64,000 nt of DNA from Anticarsia gemmatalis (taxonomy: Eukaryota; Arthropoda; Insecta; Lepidoptera; Erebidae): the NCBI RefSeq assembly GCF_050436995.1, contig NC_134758.1, positions 12,759,597 through 12,823,596 of the forward strand, written 5' to 3'. A program made the translations under genes and the position numbers. Within the stretch, counting starts at the first letter, position 1. The number at the start of each line of letters is the position of its first letter. The notes under the pieces were generated by a model that searched no databases, had not been told where the DNA came from, and worked only from the letters and a program-made list of their open reading frames with translations. Of the stretch, positions 12,340 through 24,893 are shown piece by piece.

Positions 12340-13284
12340 ATAACTCTGGTGTCGAATGTGTCGATACACTTCACCTTTGTTTTGAACTAATACGTTCAAA
12401 TATACTCAATAAAGTTTGCCGTATTTGTCCCGTTTTCGTTTGTGGATTTTGAAACTTTAATTTGGTATAGTGACTTGCATGATAGGGACTTATGAAACGA
12501 AGCGTATGTAGTATGGAAGCTTACAAGTAGGCCGTTTATAAGAGATGCCACTATAATATACTAGCACAAATTTTATAAACATAATGTGTAGCTTTAACAA
12601 TGTGTATAACAAAGTTTATTTCAGGTGGATTGTAATCATCTTTTTATGGACAAAACACAACTCATGGTAGTGATCTGATGTGATCTATCCGACCAATTTC
12701 TGCAATGACATGGTACTCATGGAAGTAGGGACTACGTTAAACGTAACTTTTCAAAGCGGCTTGTGAAATAAACTGCTAGGGTAAACGCTTGACTGGTAAG
12801 TGAAAAAAATACTTTTATTAAAAACTGTTTTGTGTAATATCTCACATATGTAGCGTGTTAACTGGTACCATAATAGTACCACAACATCAATGCTTTTTAT
12901 TATAATGTTGAAGGTTTTAACAAGCGTCGCGTTATTTACGAGTACATTGTTATACAGCGTGCACTCACCATCACTCGGCCGGTGGCCGCGCGCTGTGTGG
13001 CACTGTATTGTTATGAGTGGGTAATTAGTTGGAAGCGATGCCATAAACCTCCACGTGAAACATTGTAGTGATTGAGCCACTGGCGGCGTCGCGCTCGCGT
13101 GCCAACAACGATATAGTGAAATAACAGTTTAACTATCTAGTGGTTTATACATAAAATATTACCAGTATCAGTAACAACATTTCATTTTTTTTTATTGAAC
13201 AAATGAATTTCAAGTGTCTAGTTCTAGTATCCGTTGCCATATGGGAATCAAAACTATAGTTGATGTAAATATCGTTAATATGTA
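12340..13284. other. Non-coding, no gene recognised
   Basis: AT-rich unique DNA. The minus-strand frame 12751-13080 (109 codons) has no recognisable motif, no splice context and unremarkable codon use. Confidence 0.5.
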
Positions 13285-13352
13285 GAACTCTTTGACACGG
13301 GCATCGAACCCGAGGCCACGTGGTCCGCGGTTACTACATACACCACCAAAGT
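13285..13352 (-). repeat. tRNA-derived SINE head fragment
   Basis: On the minus strand the stretch reads as a tRNA-like 'ggttcgatgcc' (complement of 13300-13310), a perfect pol III B box, preceded by 'gtagtaaccgcgg' and 'ggtggtgta', as in lepidopteran SINE heads. No aminoacyl stem or intact tRNA fold is seen, and the tail is missing. Confidence 0.5.
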
Positions 13353-16300
13353 AATCATAATATTTTTGTTAGTCGGTGCATCGCAAACGAGAATGTTTTC
13401 ATTTCATTTGGCGCGATATTCCAAACTAATTGTTTTGACAAACAATGTAAACATTTTGTATCAGAAATATGAACTGAACTTTGGTGAAATGAATAGCGTA
13501 TAGCGAGCGTAAACCAGCGCGAGCGTGTAATTACTTTCGGTAAATTTATTAATTAAATAATGAAATGACTTTGATACGACACTTTTCTCCATATTCCTAC
13601 TAATTGACAAGCTGACTTATGTTATAACTGCAGTCTTCACCTTAAAGACATAACCTTCAACTCAAGAAAATCTTATACAAATAGTAGGTCAACGGCGGCA
13701 TAACCCATATGATTTCGTTGTTCTCCGAAACAGTCCGTTGTGCGGCCACCCGCGATATTAATACATGTGGTGACACAATCTGCCTACAACCATCTACACG
13801 CCTTATCTGTCGCTTTGTTTACGTACACCCCTCCCCCGCGCCGCTCACCCCCTCGCCCCGCGCGCCCCCTCGCCCGGGAGACCGCGAGCCGCGACCTTTT
13901 CCTTATATTTAAGTTAAGTAGATATTGTCCGAGACTTTCCAACTACATTCCGAATTACGGAAGTTAAGAAAATATGACTGTATTTACATACCACAATCTT
14001 ATCTGTCAGTGTTGTTGTTATTATTGTGACTTGAACGTGTTGCAGACTTGAACGTATTTTGAATGGCAATTTAATCGGTACTTCAAAATTTTAACAACAA
14101 AAAATTATTACTAATTTTATTTGCAGCGACAACTGTCGCGCTTTAATGTTATCGGCTAAACCTTAATTAAAGTAATATTTTATACTTCACTGGTAGTGAA
14201 ACACAAACTAACATTTAAAGTATTTTCTCCTCAAAAATGCCTTATTTTTCTGAATGACAATGACAAGTGAATCGTAACCACCCTCTGACCTTCGTTCTAA
14301 GTTGTGTGCAGGCGACATGGCGCCACGAACTACGCAATCTACGCATATACTTCCACCATAGCCGCGAGCCCCCCAGCACTGCCCGGCGCTGCCCGGCGGC
14401 AGCGGTCCGGGCGCATATCCCATTGAAGTTTAACCTATCAGTAATGCACAGATATCGTAAGTTACTAATATGGCTTAGAGACCTTTGTTACTCAATATAA
14501 CCTTAGTTTACTTCCGCCCTACTAATGTCAGGATTTCTTCCTCAACATACTGGTTTTTGATTATGTGAAAATACTCATAGTATGATTATGATGACGCTGA
14601 CTACATGCGATTTTGTGTTTCTTATCTGATGAGCTACGCGTAATATTTGTTATGAGTAAGATCAATTTTACCTGATTTCTGGATTTAGCGGTCCCATTTC
14701 GGAAATTCTTCTACTGGTTATTTACCAGTTTCTTTCTGCTGCAGTTTTTTCTGCTTCTGACGAATTTTAGAAACATGGAAAATCTATCATGGAAACGGAG
14801 AAAAGCTCTAGTAGAAGCTAGTGTTCTACAAATAAGAAATATTTTTACGGCAGTATTCAAACCATCTCAGCAATAACTCAGCGCGCCCATAACATCTGTT
14901 ATTTACGACTCACACACAATACATACGCACGTTACATACATTGAGGACGGCAGCGCGGCACAACGCGGCGATCAAACAACTTTGTATACGTAATGTTATT
15001 GTTACACAATCAGAGATGTTCACAAAAAACACGCAGCGCGCCGCGAATCACGGCCGCGACGGTAAACACCGACACTACGACGACGCCGTCACGACCGCGC
15101 CGCGACCCCGCCACGACGACGTGACGACGCCGCCACGCACCGCCACAGGAAAACCGAACGACGCTCTAACAAATTGGATTCATTATGTTTTTAATAGAAA
15201 AGCATTTGTCGAAGAATGTTTATAATCAATGCGTACAGTCGACGACAGAATTCTGTGTTAATACCATTTGTATTGATGAAATAAGTTTATATTTAAAGGC
15301 GAAATTTTTGTGACGCGTTTAGATAAATAAATATGACAACAAGATGACTACATTGAAATTATTGGGCACAGCATCGCAACGCATTGACTTCATATAACTT
15401 ATTTACTATTTTCATAGCTGTTTCATGCAAGAGGTTTATTATTGAAAGGCATATGGCAATATGCTCTAACCTCACTTTTCTCAGGTCTCATTAGTCCATA
15501 TAACCAGTCCTGAAGACACGTGACATTCGCTCCCGCTTACATCGTTACATCATATCTCCTTTAAGTGGTGGTGGAGGAGTCGTCGCGCCGGCACCGCTCA
15601 TCTATCATCACGATAATCTGGCCGCTTTTATATTATCAAACGTGCTTCATATGTATTGCACGTGGCGTCGATAGGGATCATTATAGCAGTTGGAATTAGA
15701 CGAACTACGAAAACCTTTTCAGGGATATCTTTCATTAGTCGGCAAGTCTGCTCTGATATAAACTTTGTTACCTCCTCCAAGATACGAAAGCACCTGCGCC
15801 AATTTCGAAAGGGGATGAAAAAATAGAATAATTTCTGAAGAAATGAAAACCTTATCATATAATTTTAATGGTCTCCATTCCAATGGTACTTCCAATTTCT
15901 GTTTCAACAAGTTCCATAGTTAGTAGTAATCTGATGGCTACACACAGCGACTGCTAGGACGATGGCACAATAAGCCGGTCCGCAGGTACCAGCGAGGAGA
16001 GCACGCGTCACACACACTCCTCACCGCACACTTCGCGGAAACGACGCCGCGTTCAATACTCGCAATATTATACACCCGGCTTAAAGTTCCCTCTCACTTT
16101 GATACAGGTGCAAGTATGGAACATTCCGGGAAAGCGAGTAAAGGTTAACTTCTTGTGAAAGAGCGTTATTGAGTTTGTATGTCAAGGGTGAATTATTTCC
16201 ATAGATCGGTCTATATAGCCACGAGGTTGTATAAACTTTTGATAAAGTGGTTATAATAATAATATCTTTATTTATCAAGTAATATGACTATACATGTTAT

Positions 16301-17105
16301 ACCGACAGACTAAATAATTAGGAAAAAGAGACAATTCATGCAAGTATGGTACAGTGTCAGGTTGTTTATGTATATAATATGTGTATGTGTGTGTATGTAA
16401 CATAGGTGTTGACATAACGAGGCGCTAGTCCCGCGCGCGCTCACTATGTCATTAGCCAATTATCGGGCAATTACCACCGCGCGCCGCTCACCCTTTACCA
16501 CTAATTATGTCATTCAACTAACTGCCTTCCAATTTGTCATAAGTGCGCTGCAATTTTATATGAATACTCTATTATTTGTTGTGATTAATTAATTGACGTT
16601 ATTTATTACTAGCCTGGGCCATAGGGTTTTGTTTGGGGTTATTCATTGTTGGAGCTTTGAAATCAGCAATAAGTGACTTAACTCGAATTATGCACAAGAA
16701 TTTCACTAGTTTAAAACTGGATCTTGAAGAAACGAGGGACTTTTATATTGTTCAATCTGTTAAAGACATGATCAATTTACAATTCCCATAAAAATATATA
16801 TTCTGGTTAAAATCAGTTCATCAGTCTAGATGCTACACACTTACTACATATAACAGATAGACTTACGCACTTGTGGCATGCACGGCGGTAGATGTGTTTG
16901 GAAAGATAAATTAACATGGGGCTTTTTAAAAACAAGTATTTGTTAACAAAGTGAACTTAATAAAAACTGTGTTAATAAATTAAAAGTGTTGCGTGTGCGT
17001 GTCAGTATCGAATGTGGCGTGAATACCGCGCGTGTGGCCGCGCACGGAGGCGATTGCGTGCCAAAACAAATGTAGTGGCGACAAAGTAGCACCACCTGCG
17101 ACGAC
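13353..17105. other. Long non-coding stretch, no gene recognised
   Basis: About 3.7 kb of mainly AT-rich unique DNA with GC-rich patches near 13825-13885 (cccctcgccc-type), 15040-15150 (cgacgac-rich) and 16420-16490. AATAATAATATCTTTATT near 16255 resembles the A-rich tail of a lepidopteran LINE but is too short to assign. Open frames are short, overlap on opposite strands and have no known domain. Confidence 0.5.
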
Positions 17106-17111
17106 TGCGAC

Positions 17112-17190
17112 GCACACACACACACAACACAAACATACATGTATATATACACACACACACACATACACACACACACACACACACACATAC
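17112..17190. repeat. CA microsatellite (compound, interrupted)
   Basis: (CA)n runs at both ends with a central 'tacatgtatatatac' interruption. Frames on both strands through it are pure repeat translations. Confidence 0.9.
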
Positions 17191-17439
17191 TACTCGTTCA
17201 GCGTTCAAGATCGCATGGAGCACTCTCTGGAACGCTTACAAGTATTTTTCTATCGGAAATCGAATGAGATTATATTTTATGTAGAATCATTCGTTTATTT
17301 TGAGCTGTTCCAATTTAATTTATTAAACACCAAGTCAGTGTGGACTTCACTTGATGACCGTTATGTTAAGAACTCTACTAGTATAACTGTGTGACCATCG
17401 TAGAGTCCAATAACAAAATATAGGATAAATAAGATTTTA

Positions 17440-17673
17440 TCTATCCTAATATTATAAAGCTGAAGAGTTTGTTTGTTTGAACGCGCTAATCTCAGGAACT
17501 ACTGGTCCGATTTGGAATATTCATAGTCCATTGATCGGGGAAGGTTATAAGCTATATAACATCACACTACGGCCATTAGGAGCAGAGTAGCAACGAAAAA
17601 TGTAACAAAAACGGGGAAAATTATGACCCATTCTCTCTTCGGTGACGCAAGAGAAGTTGCGCGGGTCAGCTAG
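17440..17673 (+). mobile_element. Non-autonomous Helitron, Lep1-like (234 bp)
   Basis: The 5' end starts TCTATCCTAATATTATAAAG and the body has the familiar 'tggtccgatttggaatattc' block. The 3' end is CTAG (17670-17673), with a 5-bp-stem hairpin CGCAA/TTGCG at 17646-17661, eight bases upstream. It is flanked by A (17439) and T (17674), the A|T target typical of Helitrons, with no duplication. It carries no gene and would need Rep/helicase from elsewhere. Confidence 0.85.
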
Positions 17674-19215
17674 TCCTTAAATAAAGTGTCTGTAGAACCT
17701 ACGATTGTAGTATGGTCTCCCAAAGAAAACAGTGCAGAGTAGTAAACAAAAAATGTAGTTTGAAGACTTTTCTATCAAACTTAACCTGACAATAAGCCGC
17801 AATGCAAACAATCCAATTTGATATAAAAGCTTCACAGATAAACCGTATATTTAACTAATAAATGGCACATAGTTGTAATTAGCGAGCACGCTCCGCTCAC
17901 AGCGCCTCGCTCCACGGAGGCCGGCGACGAATCACACCGCTCATATATTAAATACATTCATGTACGTCTGTACGTCTGTACGACTATACGTACATCACAC
18001 GTGTTCCGCTCACTACGTTTACTTTACACAATGAACTGTTTGACGTTTACATTATGTGGAATATATTGTGGATTATTTCTCAGCTTGTTTCGTATTTAAA
18101 TGTTGGATTAAAGATTTCTTTCATTTCTCCGTGAAAGTAGCTAGAAAAGAGTCTACTACCACAGCCGCTGTTTACTGTACAAAACGTACTGCATATATTA
18201 TTTTATTTATTGGCGGTTTAGTATGATGACATTATGTCAGTGTTATAATGTTTTCCATTTAAACAAGTTGTTAAAGTCTACAAAAACAAAGGAATTACTC
18301 CTGACAAGGCACTTAAACGAGACTTTCTCTGCATAAATAAATACAGTTTACTAATTTATCAAGGAGATTTGCGAGACATAAGTCGAATCGGTGACCAAAT
18401 ATCGTTGAGCGTAATGTAAAGAAAATCCCTTTTACGATCAGTAGATGTTAGTGATATCTAATTTATCCCAATCCAGTAAGCCGGTAGATGTAATGTGCCC
18501 GGCTTCTGTTGCCGGATAATCTCGTCCGGCGGGACGACGGGACGACGCGGGCGGCGCGGCGAGGCGGGACCTGCGCTAAGTAAGCACCGGGACAAATGGA
18601 CTTAAGCTCTACACTACCACTTTGTCTCCGACTGTACTTCCACTAAGTTTCTACTTAAATGATAGTATTCATCGTCTTTGTTAAGATGTGTTAATGTTCC
18701 CTTGACGAATAACGAGACTGAATTTTGTACACGAAGTGGTTATGTTCTGTAAACTTTACGCCTGGACTATCTCAAAGAGAGAAATATATATTTATTTCTC
18801 CCCTTCCATTACCTAACTAGAGGCACCAACAATTATTTTTAACTGTCCATAATTATGAAAATTGTGTGATCGCTGTGAACAGCTAAACTATAAGTAAAAT
18901 TTCATATAAGATAATGAAGATATACTGAATTAACATCCCAGGGACCCTAATACTGTGCTCAGAGTTTGTGTTGATACACACAAGTTTGTAGGAGGGTTGA
19001 TTGATACCACTAACTTGTTCATGAAGTTATTTATCACTTATATCGAGGGTCCCGGCTTATTAACATGCTCGCCTGTGGCCGCACCTCGCAGGTTATGTGA
19101 GCTCTTCATGTGAACTCATAACAGATATGTGCGGCCGACTTACTCACCTTATGTCAAAGGGAGGACGTTTTAATGTCCATTTGCATAACCCAAGGGGCTG
19201 CGAGGGACCCGGCCT
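17674..19215. other. Non-coding, no gene recognised
   Basis: AT-rich unique DNA with a GC-rich patch at 18515-18575 (gggacgacg-type). No gene or repeat family recognised. Confidence 0.55.
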
Positions 19216-19270
19216 CGGCTCGGCTCGGCGCCGCTCGGCCGCACTCGGGAGTACTCGGGGGTACTCGGCA
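19216..19270 (+). repeat. 10-bp-period GC-rich minisatellite (nnnctcggnn)
   Basis: Five successive 10-bp units from 19221 share a central CTCGG in exact register (cggctcggcg, ccgctcggcc, gcactcggga, gtactcgggg, gtactcggca). Confidence 0.75.
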
Positions 19271-19367
19271 CTTTTTGCAAATTCTCAAACACGTCGCTCA
19301 GTTTTATAATGTGTCGGAATAATTCATAGTGCGCCAGGCGAGCGCATGAATATGTAACGGTGCGAGC

Positions 19368-19421
19368 ACCTGCACCCCGCACCCCGCACACACCCCGCAC
19401 ACCTCGCCCCGCACCTCGGTA
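19368..19421. repeat. Degenerate accccgcac tandem repeat
   Basis: Copies of caccccgca/caccccgcac with 7-12-bp spacing, including two adjacent full copies. Confidence 0.65.
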
Positions 19422-20845
19422 ACCTCACCGCTGGTACACTACACTGTGTATTCACGCACTAAACTGTAAATCTCATATGCTCTAATTGCACCAACTTAGA
19501 TTTATTTCATTCTGATATAGTTTTTTTTTCATTACATCCAATACTAAATGTTTATTTTCGTACATAACAACATCATTTAGTACACAAGTTACAAATTATT
19601 CAAAAGTAGTGAATTCAATTGAAAGAGCATTAAGTTTCTCGTTTCTCATCGTATTCTGCATTTCTGAAGCGAAGGAAGCTTCAGTAACTTTGGCTGTATC
19701 AAAAACTTTGTAAAATTACCTCATCCAAGTATAATTTGATTTAAATCTGCACATAACAGCGCGCATTGAGCTCATTTACTACAATGTATGTATGTATGTA
19801 TGTATGTAGTGAGTTGAAGCTTGTTTAGTGTCGACCAGTATCAGCAGTACATACAATACATGGCTACATACAATGTGCATGATATTGCCGCACCACCTCG
19901 ATGTACGAGCACGCACCAAGCTCTGTAATGTGCGCACTAATGTTAATAAAGTAGCGGACATGACGCCACACTGTTACGCGTTGTGCCTAATACTAAGTAC
20001 TACATTAACTGTAACGGCATATGGACAATATTTGAACGTACTGAATATTGATGAATCAAGGCTCTAAAAAAAAAAGTATTTGTTAGCGTATTTGTTTTAG
20101 AAACAGAACATTCAACATACACGTAGCAACGAAAAACAAAGTCACGCAAAATAAATGTCCACTTAGAGTCTGTCTACGATATTAAAACTACAGGTTATTT
20201 CTGAGCAGTTACGTGTGCATAACAGATTATGCTGCAACAAGTGAATGCCGACGCACCACAAGCATTTAAGTCTAGCGTGCAATAGCATAGCAACACAAAT
20301 ACATGTGCTTATGTATCTACAGTCATCTTCATATAGCAGTAAGCGGTTGTCTGTCTATTCGCTGCCACTCACAAATTCCGCGCTACAACATCTCATGTAT
20401 GTTTCCTCGTTCTTGAGGCGAGCTATTAAAAAGGTAGCTTTATACACGCGCTCGGTAACAACGTACTTTTATTATTTATATCACTTCCCTTGAGACTGCG
20501 GGCCCTACAAAATGCTCAGATAATATCCGTAAAGATATTGAAATTATGAGACGCTCATACCAAGACTTTCTCGACAAGTGCAATTAGTGATATAGGTTAA
20601 CCTTGACGAGGCCTTTACCCAACTTTGGGTGATAAAGTTGTCATTAAAGCTCCAAAATTTACTTATACATATCATAAATATTAACAAAACAATTATTAAT
20701 CTAGCAAACGAAAAGACAATTCGCTCTCATAAGAAATAATATTGAAATCTTATCATTGCTGGCTCACTATTATCTTAATACATGATACAGTTGTATCAGA
20801 CAATTCTGTACAAAAATGAAAAGAGCTCGTTTGGCGGAGCGTTAT
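19422..20845. other. Non-coding, no gene recognised
   Basis: AT-rich unique DNA with an ATGT tetranucleotide microsatellite at about 19785-19808. Open frames of 60-82 codons have no recognisable product. Confidence 0.55.
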
Positions 20846-20847
20846 CT

Positions 20848-20930
20848 CGTAGCGAGTGCTACGTCGTGCAGCTCGGTGCTACGCCAGCTCGTATCGGCTA
20901 CGACGACGTAACAATCTGCTACGCGGCGCA
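20848..20930. repeat. GCTACG cluster with ~20-bp spacing
   Basis: GCTACG begins at 20858, 20878, 20897 and 20918, spacings of 20, 19 and 21 bp, with CTCGTA and CGTAGC variants between. This looks like a decayed 10- or 20-bp minisatellite. Confidence 0.55.
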
Positions 20931-21832
20931 GTTGTAATATCGCGACGATCTAGCGTAGTCTCGTGAGAATTCTCTATTCATATTTTGTGAGCTCTGTAAT
21001 TGGCGAGGAGTATTGCAATCTACAATACGGGGACATGAAACATTCTACTGTAAAAATAATAATATTGCAATTTTTTTTAAACTATCGCAATGGCAAATGG
21101 TTTATTTGTGTTGGTGTTGTAGTGGAAAGGTGCTCGCAGAGAGATATTTAGTATTTTCTTCAATATTATTTCGAATCGGATCTCACTAAACTCTTGAACA
21201 TCTAGTTACTACGATAAATGCTTTAGCAAACAGCATAAGTGAATAAATTGTAAGTAAGTACGACAAATTAGTCGCAGCGTGGATTAGTCGCGTTGTTTCA
21301 CTCCACGTACGATTAAAGTATTACGAGCTACTCTCTCACTAAATAATTACAGTTCAGTCGGATTACGTTACAGTGAGCTGCGCGCTCCGGGGGCGCCGCC
21401 GGGACGACACATACACTTACAGTTAGCTTGTACTTCTGAAGGCATTAGTGTCTTCTAATATTGGGCTAAATCCTCCTGAATCAATATTTTGTCATCAAAG
21501 TCGGGCGAAATTATGTGAGAACGTCATTTTGATGACGTCACCGTTCTACGTCACGATCTGGCTTAACATTTCAGTTATTAAAAATATACAACCATCCCTA
21601 ATCTTCTCTTGGCATAATACGGAGAAACCCCAACCCTCATTCAGGCTACACGGAATAAATATAACACATTTGTTTGAAGACGATCTTATTACCGCACACC
21701 ACAAGTCTAAGTGAGCTTGTTGAAACTACGCCTATTATATCCGCGGGGAAGTGGTGTTGAAACATAAGACAAGACGTATGTACTCTCATACACGCGAGGT
21801 ACAATGTATGTGGGCCGAGCACGTGTCCGCTC
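20931..21832. other. Non-coding, no gene recognised
   Basis: Unique DNA with a perfect TGACGTCA at 21533-21540. No exon or repeat family recognised. Confidence 0.55.
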
Positions 21833-21875
21833 ACTCGCCCCGCTCGCCCCACTCGCCCCACTCGCCCCGCTCGCG
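21833..21875 (+). repeat. 9-bp minisatellite (rctcgcccc)
   Basis: Four to five units of RCTCGCCCC in exact 9-bp register. Confidence 0.75.
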
Positions 21876-23900
21876 CGTGATTTATCGCCCTAGCACTACG
21901 CACAAAAACACGCACATGGTGCCCGCTGATGAGCACATAGCTTTATCTTGCTAAAACTATGGGGAAGCTTTTTATATTCTTTAGTTTGACGTGGGGGTAT
22001 GGAAACAACTCGTTAGCTATGAAGGCTTACTGGAAGGACTGGGCTTTGTTAATGAAACATACGAAGAAAAATGGTTGGTTTAGGGGTTTCGATGTTTAGT
22101 GTTACATAGAATAATTGGTGGTCACCATTGCACAGCGTTGTGTGTTGATTGCACAGTTATTTCGTGCCTAGTAAAAAGTGTATTGTGTTGATACGCGACA
22201 CAAAATCATTGACTTGTGACAATAAAGTCAGTTTTAGTATTTCTTTCTCGGATCAGATAGTTGCTACACTCTTAAGGATTAGAATGGAAATTCATTTGGT
22301 GCTCTTGAGCAGTGAGCGATAAACGTTTGAAATTAGTTGAAGAAAAAGGATCATGTAAAATAAGCTAAGAGTGCTTATCAGCTCGTAAAGTCAATAAACT
22401 AATAGTTGTAAAAAATTGCACCACCGATCGCTAAAACTTGATTTCTTATTCCAATGATTGTTTATCGATCTGTAATTTTAACACTAAGCGACTGTACCAT
22501 AGCGTGAATTCTCTCAAACAAGCGCATTCCCATTACCGTGCCGTACTGTAGCAGGAGGATAAACTTGTGTGTTCGAAGAAATTGATGCAGTTTCATTTAG
22601 CGCAAGTTTTAATGACTTGTCGGTTGTTTCGACCCGGTTATTGCTGCTGCGGATCGTAAATTATATCGACGCAGAGACGTGAACTGTTAGCACTGATGTA
22701 GTGTACCTACCTGTGTATGTGTGATGTGGGATGCACGAACTAATAAGTAAATACTTGCGCGTATTCAGTCATATTAGGAACGAGGTTTTGAATAAGTATC
22801 TATTAGTTTATCAGGTTGAACGTTGACGGTAATTTTCATACATTTGATGTCACTTTACCTTAGAAAGAGCTTTAGGAACTGACCCTTAATCTCATGTTAC
22901 GGGAAGTTTATCAACCGGCAATCAGTTAAGCCCAAAACATTTACGATTAACAGACAAACATCTATTCCATATCAATCTACATTATTTTCTTTAAGATTTG
23001 TTCAAAAGAGTAATTTAATACACGAACAGCAAGGCAGGCGAGTTGAAGGACATCGGAGAGCTTTGACTGCAATAAACCGGTCGCTTCATGTCTAAACTCC
23101 ACTCATCATGCATACTACACTGTACACTAACATTCACTATGAATTGCAGATCGTTGCGGTATTTTAAACAATGTACATAATACTATCACAATGAAACGTT
23201 GTTTGAGTGCTTTCCGATAGCGAAACGAACCCGTTATGGGAAGATTGCATTCCTAGCCGGGGTCAATGAATTACAAATATTTCAGTAAGGACTTAAAGAA
23301 GTGCTCATAACAAAAAATATGCGAATAAGTTTGTTTTTATTTAAACCATTTACTCCCGCAGCAGAGATCAATGAACTTACCACGGCCCCTTGAAGTAAAT
23401 GTGTTTTATTCCAATTCGTAGATCTTGTCGTAGATGCTCTACGGTAGCGGGTTCTACGCAGGACATATCTTAATCTTACTAGTGTAAGTCGACGTTTGAA
23501 CAGTGTAGCTGTCTTCTACGTGTCGACAGCCTTGTTATATATTAATCACTAGCTGCGCTCACGTAGATGGTTGCATTCAATGTTGCAGCCGTCTAAATTT
23601 TGATTTAAAAACAATATATCAGTAGTTCATTTACCCAAGAAGCAATTTTCATAAATATCGGCTTAGTGCATTAACAGTAAAAGACATACTACATTTATAA
23701 TGTTAATATGGATCGGCGATGTCAATTACTTTGTGGCGGAGATGAAAGATTAGTATAATCTTAAGGCGTAGGCTGATACAAGGTGCAGATGTGTTCGGTG
23801 AGAGCGTCGCTAAATATAGCCAGTGTTCAGAGTTATTATATTAGGATGCCTCACTCCTCACTTATGAAACATCGTGTTTAATAAGTGTCGAGTCAGCACG
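21876..23900. other. Non-coding, no gene recognised
   Basis: About 2 kb of AT-rich unique DNA. A CTACG/CGTAG-rich patch lies at 23425-23460. 'cactagctgcgctcacg' near 23547 weakly resembles a lepidopteran Helitron end but has no partner end. Confidence 0.5.
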
Positions 23901-23957
23901 CCCACACACACAGTCACACGAACATACACACACACGTGCACACACACAAGCACACAA
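23901..23957. repeat. Interrupted CA microsatellite
   Basis: (CA)n with repeated G and GT interruptions. Confidence 0.85.
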
Positions 23958-24335
23958 ATATCCTAGACACCAAGATGGAAAGATAAAAATATCTCGCATG
24001 GTTTTTACAAAAGTACAACGCTTTTGTAAATGGTTTCATAGTTATACACAGACATTTCTCATAGGTGTACAAAGGCAGATTAAACGTTTGCTCATAATAG
24101 GTAGGTCCATTGATCTGTTTATGATGCAGGTGCTAGGGATGTTCTTAGAGATGTATAGCAATACCAACAACAATACAATGTTGAGACTTCTTCACACCGA
24201 AACTCCGTCTAATGTGATTACTTACTAATTGAACCACAAAGACATGTTATCATCTATACTTAATACAAACATTCATGATGAAGCTTGTTTGTTCTTCTGA
24301 TTTAAATCCGGTTCAGTAATAGCGTAGTACTGTGT
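23958..24335. other. Non-coding, no gene recognised
   Basis: Unique AT-rich DNA. The 76-codon frame at 23998 has no recognisable domain. Confidence 0.5.
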
Positions 24336-24339
24336 GGTG

Positions 24340-24370
24340 AAGGGGGGGAGAGGGGGGAGAGGGGGGACGG
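24340..24370 (+). repeat. G-run tract (strong G-quadruplex potential)
   Basis: Three G-runs of six or seven separated by AGA, then GG; this is an ideal short-loop G-quadruplex arrangement. Confidence 0.65.
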
Positions 24371-24794
24371 CGATGGGATGCGCTATTTATTATTGATCTC
24401 GGTTAAGAATAGCCAACTGCCCCCCGTGGGCATTCTCAGCGGCCAGCTCTTACTGACCAACATTCACTTACTATTTATAGAACACCTACCTGCCCACGAC
24501 CTGTGACTCAAACCAAGCTATTTATAACAATCAGTTAAATAGCCAAAAATATACTTATACATCTAATTATTATTTATTTATGTTTATGCCTCCTGGAGGA
24601 AATGTTTTGTTTTTGAAAATAAACATGAACCTTGTCGTCACAATAGTCATAATACAAAACTATCCTCGTCATCCGGCGTTGAGAAAATACGAGAACGAAG
24701 CAATCATTTTAATAGCTTATGGACGTTGAAAAACATCACAAAACGACTTATCGCGGTGCACAAACTGAAAGCGCATAATCGGATCAGTTGCTAT

Positions 24795-24893
24795 GAGCCG
24801 TGAGCGGAGATGAGCGAGCCGAGACGAGCCGACACCAGCCGAGCGGAGCCGAGCAGCGCCGAGCTGAACCGAGCTGAACCGAGCGAGGCTGAC
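24795..24893 (+). repeat. 10-bp-period GC-rich minisatellite (gagcngagcc)
   Basis: From 24811 at least eight consecutive 10-bp units, consensus GAGCNGAGCC, keep exact register (gagacgagcc, gacaccagcc, gagcggagcc, gagcagcgcc, gagctgaacc twice). Confidence 0.85.

Noticed and set aside
16943..17394. Cys/Val- or His/Thr-rich frames
   Set aside because: Translations of a CA microsatellite.
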